Assembly (NCBI GenBank): GCA_016932855.1
Contig: JAFGCB010000062.1
Coordinates: 1 to 47,907, forward strand
Reading direction: 5' to 3'
Length of the DNA stretch: 47,907 nucleotides
From: Candidatus Omnitrophota bacterium
Lineage (GTDB): Bacteria; Omnitrophota; Gorgyraeia; Duberdicusellales; Duberdicusellaceae
Part shown: piece by piece, positions 34,828-43,371 of the stretch
How the letters are laid out: every line of letters begins with the position of its first letter
How positions within the stretch are numbered: position 1 is the first letter of the stretch
Position numbers and translations under genes: made by a program
The notes under the pieces: generated by a model
The model's database searches: none
The model's input: only the letters and a program-made list of their open reading frames with translations
What the model was told of the DNA's origin: nothing

Positions 34828-35868
34828 ATGTACAGAGATAATTCGGTCTTAGAGGCTTCAGAGCACGTTTTATTAAAACTGGCATGTGTTAATTGTCATA
34901 TTCCTTTAGACAATAGCTTAAAGTGCCACCGCTGTGGTTTTACGATACAGAGAAAAAGCGGTAATTTATTTGATTATTCCAGCTTTTCAAAAACATATAA
35001 CGAAGGCAATTTAGAGCCGTGGAATTTAGAAAGTTCCGGTATTATATTACGCCGATTGAAGTCGTTTGACTGCCCTTTGGCTATATCTGAGAATTATATC
35101 CTGAAATATATTAAAAAGCTCGACGTAAACAAAAATAGCCGTCTATTAGAATTGGGGTTATTTTCAAGTGCCATACTTCATTATTTTTCCCTAAGCAAAG
35201 GCACTTTTGGCGTGGGTGTGGATCTTTCTGAGACAGTATTAAAAAAACAGTCTGAAGTTTCCGAAATCCTGGGATCCGGCACTATATATTTCTTGGGTGA
35301 TTGTTATAAGCTGCCTTTTTGCGATGATAGTTTTGATTATATCTTCTGTCTTGATTTATTAGAGCATATACCAAAAGTCAGGCAGCTTTTGTTGTTAAAA
35401 GAATGTTTTCGAATCCTAAACAGTAATGGAAAAATGATCATTAAGATACCCATAGAAAAAAATAAAAGATTTTCCTTTGAGATTCTCCAAAGCAAACTTT
35501 CCAAAAAAAAATATGCAAGAAAAAGAAAGAAAAATGGCCACCTTAATAAAGATTCTCTTTCTTTGCCTGAGTTTAAAGAGATGGTAAAGGACGTCGGATT
35601 AAAGATGGTCTGCTACGATAATATCGGCTTTTTTTTCGACTACATATATGATAATTATTTGCTGGCCTTTAAAGACAGGCTTTTTTCTTCTAAGGCCGTA
35701 GATAGAAATTTGGTATTTTCTGGTTTGTTATCGGATTCCATTCTTAAAAAGACGAGATTTATGATTTTAAGGATGTTCTATTATATGGTTAGGTTTTTTG
35801 CCTTTTTTGACCGGCTGTTTTGCGGGTTTGATTGCGGCGCAAATTTTATCTGTTTATTAAGGAAGTAA
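34828..35868 (+). CDS. Methyltransferase with N-terminal zinc ribbon
   Basis: A 346-residue protein. The N-terminus carries a four-cysteine zinc ribbon (C20, C23, C33, C36: CVNC, then CHRC), like the Trm112-like domains placed before some SAM-dependent methyltransferases. The class I methyltransferase domain spans about 95-215, with a VGVDLS strand-2 motif at 129-134, a GDCYKLPFCDDSFDYIFCLD core at 157-176 and DLLEHIP. Motif I is unusual: LLELGLFSSA at 106-115 lacks the second glycine of ExGxGxG, so SAM binding may be weaker or the enzyme may have changed function. The C-terminal 90 residues have hydrophobic helices. It begins 5 bases after the flavoprotein gene and is surely cotranscribed with it. 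Confidence 0.8.
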   Translation: MYRDNSVLEASEHVLLKLACVNCHIPLDNSLKCHRCGFTIQRKSGNLFDYSSFSKTYNEGNLEPWNLESSGIILRRLKSFDCPLAISENYILKYIKKLDVNKNSRLLELGLFSSAILHYFSLSKGTFGVGVDLSETVLKKQSEVSEILGSGTIYFLGDCYKLPFCDDSFDYIFCLDLLEHIPKVRQLLLLKECFRILNSNGKMIIKIPIEKNKRFSFEILQSKLSKKKYARKRKKNGHLNKDSLSLPEFKEMVKDVGLKMVCYDNIGFFFDYIYDNYLLAFKDRLFSSKAVDRNLVFSGLLSDSILKKTRFMILRMFYYMVRFFAFFDRLFCGFDCGANFICLLRK

Positions 35869-35911
35869 TCCTGATATTCTTTAATTTTTCATTGGAAAAT
35901 ATCTATAGGTT

Positions 35912-37489
35912 ATGATGGCCAGTGACCTTACGGTTTTAGTGACCCCGCCCGCCTGGGCTTATTCGCCGATTGTTCCTTTTAGCTTTATAGAGCTTGCGGC
36001 CTATATGCAGATGAAAGGCCTGGATGTGGAGATTCTTGATGTAAAAAGGGATTTTTATGTTACTCAACCCCGGGGATCATTCCAAGAAGTCTTAAGGGAA
36101 ATAATCCGCAGATTGAATCGGAAAAAACCCCCTTATGTGGGTTTATCGTGTTTTACTGGTGATTATTGGCAGTGCCTTGAGCTTGCCGAAAGGATTAAAA
36201 AGAGTTTCAAGACTACCATAATCGTCGGAGGTTTTCAACCGACAATCAGGCCGGAAGATTTTCTATATCCAAAGAGTCCTTTTGATGTAGTAGTAATCGG
36301 TGAAGGAGAAGAGACTCTTTGTGAAATAGTCAGTGCCGGAAACAACGCTGATAATCTTGAAGAGATAAAAGGTATTGCCTTTCTGAAAGGATCTAAATTG
36401 GTAAAAACACCCATCAGATCTTTTATCGAAGATCTTTCCCTGCTTCCCCGGCCTGCGTACCATATGCTGGATATGGATTACTATCTAACTCCTAATCGCA
36501 ATATTCTGCGTTATTTAGTCTTCTCGGGGGTCTATATTCTTACCGGCAGGGGTTGTCCTTATAATTGTACGTATTGTTCTTGCCGTGCTATATACAAAGC
36601 ACAGGGCCAGCGGGTTACCGTGCGGCATAGGCCGATATCCAAGATTATCGATACTCTGAAATGGCTTAAGGATAGCTACCGGATAGATTCTTTCTATATT
36701 TCAGACGATACTTTTGCTATTCCCGGTTCCCGGGCCGCTGAGTTCTGCCGTGAATATAAAAAATCAGGCTTAAGCATGGTCTGGTCGGCTTCAATGAGAG
36801 TGGATTTGCTTAATGAATCTTTAGTCGAGAAAATGAAGGATGCCGGATGCGTGCAGATAGATTTTGGGGTAGAGAGCGGTTCTCAGAGGTCGCTTGATCT
36901 TATGAAAAAAGGAATAAAAGTAGAGGATGTTTACCGGGCATTCGCTCTTTGCAAGAAATATAGAATAAGGACTTTCGCCAATATTATGGTAAATACGCCA
37001 GGTGAGAGCATCGAGGATGTGAAGTTAACCACTCAATTGATGAACCGTATAAAAGCAAACGTCTACGGGATTTCGGTGACGGTGCCCTTGCCGGGTTCTG
37101 AATTGTTTGACAAATATATAGGTATAAATAATTTATCGAAGGAGGAATACAGAATTTTTTCAAGACCGGGATTATTTCAGAAAATACTTGACCCAAGGCT
37201 ACGTCTTGCTAGCCATAATCTAAATATTGATATGTTATATATCATGCTCAATTTGCGGTTTTTTGTACTTAAGTCTTTTATAGGGTTAACTTTTGCAGGA
37301 TGGTATTGGCGAACTTTTTTAAAAAGCGTCAGAAAGTCCGCTTATATTAAAGGTTTAATCGTCTCTTTTTTTCAGCAGATATGCAGGTATATGCGATTTC
37401 TAATTAGGTCATTGGAGAGAAGACAGGATATTTCCCGGGAGGCTGATCGAGGAGAAATTTGTGAGGCGGCTGAGAAAGTATATTTTTAA
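35912..37489 (+). CDS. B12-binding radical SAM protein
   Basis: A 525-residue B12-rSAM enzyme. The cobalamin domain covers about 5-150, with TPPAWAYSPIVPFSFIELA at 11-29, VGGFQPTIRPE at 105-115 and GEGEE at 130-134. The cluster cysteines are C215, C219 and C222 in TGRGCPYNCTYC. FGVESGSQRSLDLMKKG and MVNTPGESIEDV follow in the barrel. The C-terminal 100 residues are basic with hydrophobic stretches and may bind the membrane. In the glycine-rich loop of the B12 domain, Gln replaces the His of GGxH, a common variation. The first of two adjacent ATGs is used; the second (35915) is equally possible. The gene end overlaps the next start by 29 bases. Confidence 0.9.
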   Translation: MMASDLTVLVTPPAWAYSPIVPFSFIELAAYMQMKGLDVEILDVKRDFYVTQPRGSFQEVLREIIRRLNRKKPPYVGLSCFTGDYWQCLELAERIKKSFKTTIIVGGFQPTIRPEDFLYPKSPFDVVVIGEGEETLCEIVSAGNNADNLEEIKGIAFLKGSKLVKTPIRSFIEDLSLLPRPAYHMLDMDYYLTPNRNILRYLVFSGVYILTGRGCPYNCTYCSCRAIYKAQGQRVTVRHRPISKIIDTLKWLKDSYRIDSFYISDDTFAIPGSRAAEFCREYKKSGLSMVWSASMRVDLLNESLVEKMKDAGCVQIDFGVESGSQRSLDLMKKGIKVEDVYRAFALCKKYRIRTFANIMVNTPGESIEDVKLTTQLMNRIKANVYGISVTVPLPGSELFDKYIGINNLSKEEYRIFSRPGLFQKILDPRLRLASHNLNIDMLYIMLNLRFFVLKSFIGLTFAGWYWRTFLKSVRKSAYIKGLIVSFFQQICRYMRFLIRSLERRQDISREADRGEICEAAEKVYF

Positions 37490-38532
37490 TAATTATATAT
37501 CCCCCAGTCCCGCGGCCAGGCGTATCGTAAAAGAAATCAAGAATGCAAGTCAGCTCTATAAAGACTGGCGGAGGTTTGAGAATGGTCCTCCCGCCGTAAT
37601 GTGTTTGGAGATGACAAATATATGCAACGCCAATTGCGTTTTTTGCGCTTATCAGTATCAGGATGATTTTCGCAGAGAGCGGGGTTTTATGAGTGATGAG
37701 ATATTCAAGCGGGCTTTAGCCGGCTATAAGGGCGTTGGCGGCAAATTACTTTCTTTTGCCCCCATTATCGGCGAGACCCTTCTGGATTCTAAGATCATAG
37801 AGAGAATCAGATATGCTAAAAATCAAGGTTTCATCATTTCTTTGTTTACCAATGGTATTTTATTGCATACCATTGACTTGGAAGATTTTATCCAAAGCGG
37901 CCTAGATGTCCTTATTTTGTCGACGTCACCATTTGATAAAAAAAGCCACGAACTTATTTATCGCACCCCTCATTATGATGATTTGCTTTGTGGGGTTGCG
38001 GAGCTTCTTAAGAGGCGTAAAAAGTTGAAGTCGAGACTTAAGCTAAAGATAGTATTTCGATCGCACATGCCTTACCATCAGGTTGTCAGGCTCCCTGATT
38101 TTCAGGATAAGATAAAGCCTTTTTTAAACAGGCAGGAGCTAGATGTTATGTATGTAGGCTTTAAAGATTTCGATAATTGCGTAGGCAGGATCTCCAAAGA
38201 CGATTTAATAGATGATATGGATTTAGCAAAACCTATTCGTTATAAGATTTGGCCTTGTATGTGGAGTTTTGGTCTTATGGTTCTCTATGATGGTAAGGTC
38301 GGGGCTTGCCCTAACCGTTTTTCCATGGCCGGCCATGGTAAGGCAGGGGATGAGCTTTGCCTGGGGGTTGGTTGATTCTTCCATAAAAGACATTTGGTTT
38401 AGCAAAGCTCTAAATGGTATACATAGAAAATTTCCAGAAGGAAGATTGGCAGAGAATTGTAAGAAATGCACGATTTACACAACCCTTGATATTACTTCTC
38501 ATTATTTCGCTGGGGATTTAAAAAAGCCTTAA
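37461..38532 (+). pseudogene. Radical SAM/SPASM-like protein, frameshifted at G5
   Basis: The first frame (37461-38375, GTG start with a CGAGGAG ribosome binding site) encodes an rSAM domain with C55, C59 and C62 in TNICNANCVFC. It then has the start of a SPASM-like region with C266, CPN at C283 and C300. It ends after five G at 38363-38367. The next frame, to 38532, supplies the rest: LVDSSIKDIWFSKALNGIH and AENCKKC, the expected end of a SPASM domain. Removing one G joins them into about 356 residues. SPASM proteins carry auxiliary iron-sulfur clusters and often modify peptides, sugars or cofactors. It is the first of four consecutive rSAM genes of this class, and probably functional if the indel is a sequencing error. 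Confidence 0.83.
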
Positions 38533-38541
38533 TATAGTCCT

Positions 38542-39699
38542 ATGGGTCTAAAGCAAGCACTCTTATCTTCAGGTAGATTTAGACAAGTAAAAGAGGGGAT
38601 GGATCTTCTGCGCATTCTTAATATTTTGTTGTTTAAGAGGGCTTTTGCAAAGCAACCGCCGATTTTTCTTAATATCGAGCCTACCACCCGCTGTAATATA
38701 AGATGCAAGATATGCGGTAATAGGGAGTATCCTGAGGAGAAAAAGACAGATCTTAGCTTGATTCAGTTTAAGTCGATTCTCAGGCAGTTTCCTGATCTTA
38801 AATTTCTCTGTTTAACCGGAGGGGGTGAGCCTTTGCTTAATAAAGATTTAACCGCGATGATCAGATTTGCCAAAGAACGCAAGGTGCATACTGGGATAGT
38901 ATCCAACGGTACTTTGTTGAATAAAGAAATGGCCAAAGAGATGTTGGAAACAAAAATAGATTGGATATCTTTTTCCGTAGACAGCGCCGATAAAAAAAAC
39001 TTCGAAGAAATACGACAGGGTGCCTGTTTCGGGGAGGTTATAGGAAATATTGAATATTTCAGAAGGCAGGTTTCGCGAAATTGCCTTATTGCAAAAGGGT
39101 ATGCTCCGGATATCTCTTTTGTCTTCGTAGCTATGAGAGAAAACATAGAGGAATTGCCGGAGGTTATAAGGCTTGCGTATTCGATAGGCGTTAAAAAGGT
39201 ATTCGTCTATAAGGTAAGAGCTTCTCTGCAAGGATCATCCAGTAAAGATGACTTTGAATCCGGGATTTCCCTAAAGTTGGCTAGAGCTGTTCGAGTAAAG
39301 TCTATAAGCAAAGCCCGAGAGCTCAATATTGATTTAATATTTAAAGATTTCTTCCATGCGCGGGTAAAAAAGAAAGGTTGTCATGTGCCCTGGATAGCTT
39401 CTTATATTACCAGCCAGGGATATGTGTGTCCTTGTTGCGTTTTATATGACTATGATATGGTAAATTTCGGTAATGTCTTGGAAGAAGATTTCTCAAGTAT
39501 TTGGAATAATCAGGCTTACAAGGATTTCCGGCGGCAGTTTAAGGGGAATAATATGCCTTCTTATTGCCGGGAATGCACTTTTTACAGGGACATATATAGT
39601 AACATTAATACCCGTTTCTTTAATTTCTTAAATATCTGTAATAATTTTATCAGAGCCGAAAGAAAACCGTTAGAAAATGCTGACTATCGAAGAATTTAA
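38542..39699 (+). CDS. Radical SAM/SPASM-like protein
   Basis: A 385-residue rSAM protein. C51, C55 and C58 lie in IEPTTRCNIRCKICG, and LTGGGEPLLNKD is the SAM-binding GGE motif. Near the C-terminus, CHVPW, then GYVCPCCVLYDYDMVNFGN, SSIWNNQAYKDFR and SYCRECTFY give the cysteines and the typical closing pattern of a SPASM auxiliary-cluster domain. Its family includes enzymes acting on peptides and on sugar or lipid precursors, and the substrate here is unknown. It starts 9 bases after the preceding rSAM and overlaps the next one by 23 bases, so these rSAM enzymes are made together. Confidence 0.9.
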   Translation: MGLKQALLSSGRFRQVKEGMDLLRILNILLFKRAFAKQPPIFLNIEPTTRCNIRCKICGNREYPEEKKTDLSLIQFKSILRQFPDLKFLCLTGGGEPLLNKDLTAMIRFAKERKVHTGIVSNGTLLNKEMAKEMLETKIDWISFSVDSADKKNFEEIRQGACFGEVIGNIEYFRRQVSRNCLIAKGYAPDISFVFVAMRENIEELPEVIRLAYSIGVKKVFVYKVRASLQGSSSKDDFESGISLKLARAVRVKSISKARELNIDLIFKDFFHARVKKKGCHVPWIASYITSQGYVCPCCVLYDYDMVNFGNVLEEDFSSIWNNQAYKDFRRQFKGNNMPSYCRECTFYRDIYSNINTRFFNFLNICNNFIRAERKPLENADYRRI

Positions 39700-40771
39700 A
39701 AAAACAAACCCTTACAAAAACGCCCTTCTGAATATAGACGAGATGGAGCAGAAGAAAACAGTTCTTGATTCTTATCCTTTCAAAGTATTTGTAGAGCCTA
39801 CTCAGAGGTGCGATCTGGATTGCATTATCTGCAGTAGGTCAAGACGGAAGAGTAAGATTGACATGTCTATGGATTTGTTCAGGAAAGTAGAAAAAGCATT
39901 GTTTGCACAAGCTTCAGAGGTGGATTTCTTTATCGGAGGAGAGCCGACCCTTGCCTATGATTTTCAGAAAATGGTCGATACCTGCCGTAACTATGATTTT
40001 TTACCGGTTATATTCACTAACGCCCAGAATACAAAAGAGGATACTATAAGACTCCTGGTTGCATTAGGATTTTTAATAAACATATCTCTGGAATCCGTTA
40101 CCAAAGATATATACGAAAAGATAAGAAGAGGAGCAAGGTTTGAAAATCTTATTAAAAATATAGAAAAGTATCTTTATTATAAGCGGCAGATAAAAAATCC
40201 CAGATTTCACCTTCGTCTCGCTTGTACCTTAAGCCCCCTCAATATAGATGAGGTACCTAAGATAATGAGGTTCGCTAAGGAGCGCGGCATAGACGATGTC
40301 TTCTTCAATAACTGTGATCGGAATGTTTTCGAGAGAACATTCTACCTTTCAACGGTTTCTGATAAAGCATATAAGATATTGACTGAAGCGAAAGCCTTTG
40401 CCGATGAAAATAAGATACGTTTCTCTTGCCAAAAGAAGATCGGTAATATCGAAGTTGAAAAGGCTCATAATTGGTATGATTTTAACCTTGAGATAGATAA
40501 CCATGTCCCTCGTTATCTTGAGAAGCATAATCCTTATAATGGTAAGTGTCCTCATCCTTGGATCCAGACCTTGATTAGAACAGATGGTACTGTTATGGCT
40601 TGTTGCCAGGGCTACCTTAATATGGGCAGATACCTAGGAGGGGATTTCAGAAGAGTCTGGAATAATAAAAAATATCAGAAATTAAGAAGCAGAAAGTCTT
40701 ATTACCATTGTGGTATGACCTTGGGCAGATGGTATTGCAATCTTACCAGGACATCGATATGGGAAAGTTAA
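39677..40771 (+). CDS. Radical SAM/SPASM-like protein
   Basis: A 364-residue rSAM protein. EPTQRCDLDCIIC gives C45, C49 and C52, and DFFIGGEPTLAYDF holds the GGE motif. The C-terminal region has CPHPWIQTLIRTDGTVMACC, FRRVWNNKKYQKLR and then YHCGMTLGRWYC, which fit a SPASM-like auxiliary cluster with an altered last pair of cysteines. The amino acid pattern is close to that of the gene at 38542, so the two probably arose by duplication. Its ATG lies inside the previous gene, a 23-base overlap. The reaction and substrate are unknown. Confidence 0.9.
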   Translation: MLTIEEFKKTNPYKNALLNIDEMEQKKTVLDSYPFKVFVEPTQRCDLDCIICSRSRRKSKIDMSMDLFRKVEKALFAQASEVDFFIGGEPTLAYDFQKMVDTCRNYDFLPVIFTNAQNTKEDTIRLLVALGFLINISLESVTKDIYEKIRRGARFENLIKNIEKYLYYKRQIKNPRFHLRLACTLSPLNIDEVPKIMRFAKERGIDDVFFNNCDRNVFERTFYLSTVSDKAYKILTEAKAFADENKIRFSCQKKIGNIEVEKAHNWYDFNLEIDNHVPRYLEKHNPYNGKCPHPWIQTLIRTDGTVMACCQGYLNMGRYLGGDFRRVWNNKKYQKLRSRKSYYHCGMTLGRWYCNLTRTSIWES

Positions 40772-41832
40772 AGGACGCTTTACCCGCTTTTAACCGAAGA
40801 GAAGAGATTACAGTCGGCTACAAGTGTAACCTTAAATGCAGGTTTTGTTTTTACGGCTGTTCTCCCAAGGATAATCTGCGCAGCTATGATGATATAAAAA
40901 AAGACATACTTTTAGCTAAAACCTACGCTATAGAGCATCTTGAGCTTTCCGGAGGAGAACCCATGCTGCATCCGCAGATAGCCTCAATAGTTGAGTTTTG
41001 CCGGCGGCAAGGGTTTAGAACCATATGTATGATAACTAACGGAACTTTGCTTGTAGACATGGAAAGAATGAAGACTTTGGGCAGCAAAGGGTTAAATCAG
41101 TTAGTCTTTTCTTTGCATGGTCCAGACAGCCAAACACATGATTATTTAACGCAGACAGAGACTTTTGATAAAATATTAAAAGCTATAGAGAACGCGAAAA
41201 GACTTAAAATACCTTTCCGTATAAATATTGTAGTAAACAAATTCAATTTCAGAGAACTTACAAAGTTTTCTCAATTGGTTCTTAGTCTTGGTCCGATAAT
41301 GGTTAACTTTTTAATTTATTCTCCTTTGGAGATCGCAAAAGAATTTGTTTCTGATATGTCAGTTAGATATTCAAAGATGTCCGCTGAAATATCCCGGGCG
41401 GTAGACATAATCAAGCAGAGATTAGAAGTTAGGATAAGGTATATACCTTTTTGTCTTATCAAAGGTTATGAAAAATATATATGCAACATACATCAAGTTC
41501 ATTATGACCTTTATGAATGGGATTACATTTTAAGGGAGCATATTCATAACGGCCGTTTTTATAAGTGGGTTAAAATTCTGGTTGGTCTTTTCTATCTTCC
41601 TTTGGGCCGGCTTTTAAGTCAAAGTATAGATCGCTCTTTTCATGAAGCGATCATAAAGACCATGTGTCTGGTTAATTCATATAAGCCGTTGGGTTGCCGA
41701 ATATGCAAATACTATTTTATCTGTGACGGTCTTTGGAGAGATTATGTCTCTTTGTTCGGCAGTTCCGAGGTAAAACCTGTCATTGGTAAGAGAATAACCA
41801 ATCCGGCGGAATTTGCAGTTGATTGGCATTAA
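40759..41832 (+). CDS. Radical SAM protein with SPASM-like C-terminus
   Basis: A 357-residue rSAM protein. I choose ATG 40759, which has AGGA 7 bases upstream and overlaps the previous gene by 13 bases. A longer reading from TTG 40708 has no ribosome binding site and a larger overlap. Cluster cysteines are C23, C27 and C30 in GYKCNLKCRFC, followed by LELSGGEPMLHP and MITNGTLL. The C-terminal CRICKYYFICDGLWRDY is a SPASM/twitch-like cysteine set, and residues about 255-285 are hydrophobic. ICNIHQVHYDLYEWDY is a further conserved-looking block. It is the last of four consecutive SPASM-type rSAM genes and precedes another B12-rSAM by 10 bases. Confidence 0.88.
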   Translation: MGKLKDALPAFNRREEITVGYKCNLKCRFCFYGCSPKDNLRSYDDIKKDILLAKTYAIEHLELSGGEPMLHPQIASIVEFCRRQGFRTICMITNGTLLVDMERMKTLGSKGLNQLVFSLHGPDSQTHDYLTQTETFDKILKAIENAKRLKIPFRINIVVNKFNFRELTKFSQLVLSLGPIMVNFLIYSPLEIAKEFVSDMSVRYSKMSAEISRAVDIIKQRLEVRIRYIPFCLIKGYEKYICNIHQVHYDLYEWDYILREHIHNGRFYKWVKILVGLFYLPLGRLLSQSIDRSFHEAIIKTMCLVNSYKPLGCRICKYYFICDGLWRDYVSLFGSSEVKPVIGKRITNPAEFAVDWH

Positions 41833-41842
41833 TCTTTAGGAT

Positions 41843-43282
41843 ATGAGATTTAGTAAAGTTTTGTTGGTTTTTCCTGATTGCCGGGCTCGTCTTGGAGCCA
41901 TACGTCCACCTATAGGGTTGGGGTATATAGAACAGGCTTTGGAAAACGCGGGGGTAGAGTGTGATGTAGTGGATATGGCCGCGTCAGGTTCATCAAGCAG
42001 TCTAAGAAGAAGGCTAAACTATTTTAAGCCTGACTTGGCTGGCTTAAGTCTGATGAGTACTAAATATAAGGCTTCTTATGATATTATCGGTTTTATAAAA
42101 AGCATCTCGCCCTATACATACATTGCTGTGGGTGGCCAGCACGTCTCTATTTTTAGAAAAAAAGTTTTGGAAGACTGTCAATATATTGATTTCGGTGTTG
42201 TTTCCGAAGGAGAAGATACTATCTGCCAGCTATGCGGGAACGAAGAAATAAATAAAATACCGGGGCTTCTTTACCGGAACAAAACAAAGATTATTTATAA
42301 CGCAGATAAAGACTTAAATCCTAATCCTGATGTTTTTGCCTATCCTTTGTATAGAAAATTTCCTTTGAAAAATTACGTCAGTGGTGAGATCGGCATTGTG
42401 ACTTCCCGGGGTTGCCCGGGACAATGCATCTTTTGTTCAGTTCCGAATTGTGTCGGGAAACATTATCGGCCAAGAAGCGTGGAGCATGTAATTGCAGAGA
42501 TCGAATACTGGTATAGCAGTGGATATAGGCAGATTAGTATTTGTGATGATAACTTTACCTTTGATAAAGAAAGGGTCTTAGACCTCTGTAGCGTTATTAT
42601 AAAACAGAGATTTAAAGGTTTGGAATTTAACTGCAGCTACGGTATAAGAGCTGATACTGTGGATACAGAAGTCTTGTTGAAGATGAAGGAGGCTGGTTTT
42701 CGCTATCTTTCATTTGGAGTCGAAAGCGGTAATGATAAGGTATTAAGCAGAATAAAGAAAGGTGTAAGTCTTTCAAGAATATCGCACAGTATTGAATCCG
42801 CGCTGGAGGCGGACCTGGAAGTGTCATTATTTTTTACCATAGGCCATCCTGAAGAAACCCCCCTAGAATTTGGGGATTCCCTTGCTTTTTCAAGAAAGTA
42901 CCAAGTTGCCGACGCTGTCTTTCATAGCTTGATACCTTTTCCCGGGACTGAGCTCTTCGACTTTGTTGATAAGAATAATTATTTTACAGTTTACCCCGAG
43001 GAATATCTTAATTCTCCGTCTGTTTGGCAGGGTAGCGGCAGGCCGGTATTTTCCACACCTTCCTTTACGGCCGAAGAACGTTTAAAAGCCGTAAAGATGG
43101 CTGATGTTGTAAGAAAAAGAATAAGTTATCTTTGGATGAAGAGAAAGTTGCGGCGGCTGGGTATTTTCTCCGGTATGCTCGCCGGACTATATGTCGCTGA
43201 TTTTGCCCAGAAGATATTAATGTATAGCCGAGTAAGGAAGTACTTAAAGAGGATATTCGATAGTTTAAGTCAGTCGGGCTAG
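41843..43282 (+). CDS. B12-binding radical SAM protein
   Basis: A 479-residue B12-rSAM enzyme. Residues 1-150 form the cobalamin domain (RPPIGLGYIEQAL at 21-33, VGGQHVSIF at 96-104, VSEGED at 120-125). Cluster cysteines are C191, C195 and C198 in TSRGCPGQCIFC. FGVESGNDKVLSRIKKG and the GHPEETP turn complete the barrel; the turn replaces GFPGE. The C-terminus is basic. The B12 domain sequence is closest by eye to that of the gene at 7844 (PPLGLGYLASS), although the two are far apart. It closes the large rSAM run except for one more gene after a short gap. Substrate unknown. Confidence 0.9.
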   Translation: MRFSKVLLVFPDCRARLGAIRPPIGLGYIEQALENAGVECDVVDMAASGSSSSLRRRLNYFKPDLAGLSLMSTKYKASYDIIGFIKSISPYTYIAVGGQHVSIFRKKVLEDCQYIDFGVVSEGEDTICQLCGNEEINKIPGLLYRNKTKIIYNADKDLNPNPDVFAYPLYRKFPLKNYVSGEIGIVTSRGCPGQCIFCSVPNCVGKHYRPRSVEHVIAEIEYWYSSGYRQISICDDNFTFDKERVLDLCSVIIKQRFKGLEFNCSYGIRADTVDTEVLLKMKEAGFRYLSFGVESGNDKVLSRIKKGVSLSRISHSIESALEADLEVSLFFTIGHPEETPLEFGDSLAFSRKYQVADAVFHSLIPFPGTELFDFVDKNNYFTVYPEEYLNSPSVWQGSGRPVFSTPSFTAEERLKAVKMADVVRKRISYLWMKRKLRRLGIFSGMLAGLYVADFAQKILMYSRVRKYLKRIFDSLSQSG

Positions 43283-43371
43283 TCAAAAACGGTCTTGTTT
43301 TTATTCGGTTTTTGATTGTTGGTTCAAAAGATTATAAACAACCAGGTATTTTAGATTAGCATATAAATAGT

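Noticed and set aside
38763..39231. Two 127-codon minus-strand frames inside the rSAM gene at 38542
   Set aside because: They overlap each other and a well-supported rSAM gene, and no motif is visible.
40708..40758. Longer rSAM start at TTG 40708
   Set aside because: No ribosome binding site, larger overlap with the preceding gene, and a clean AGGA-spaced ATG lies at 40759.
43283..43315. Inverted repeat TCAAAAAC/GTTTTTGA as a terminator
   Set aside because: Only 8 bases of mostly A-T pairs with a 17-base loop; the hairpin would be too weak to rely on.
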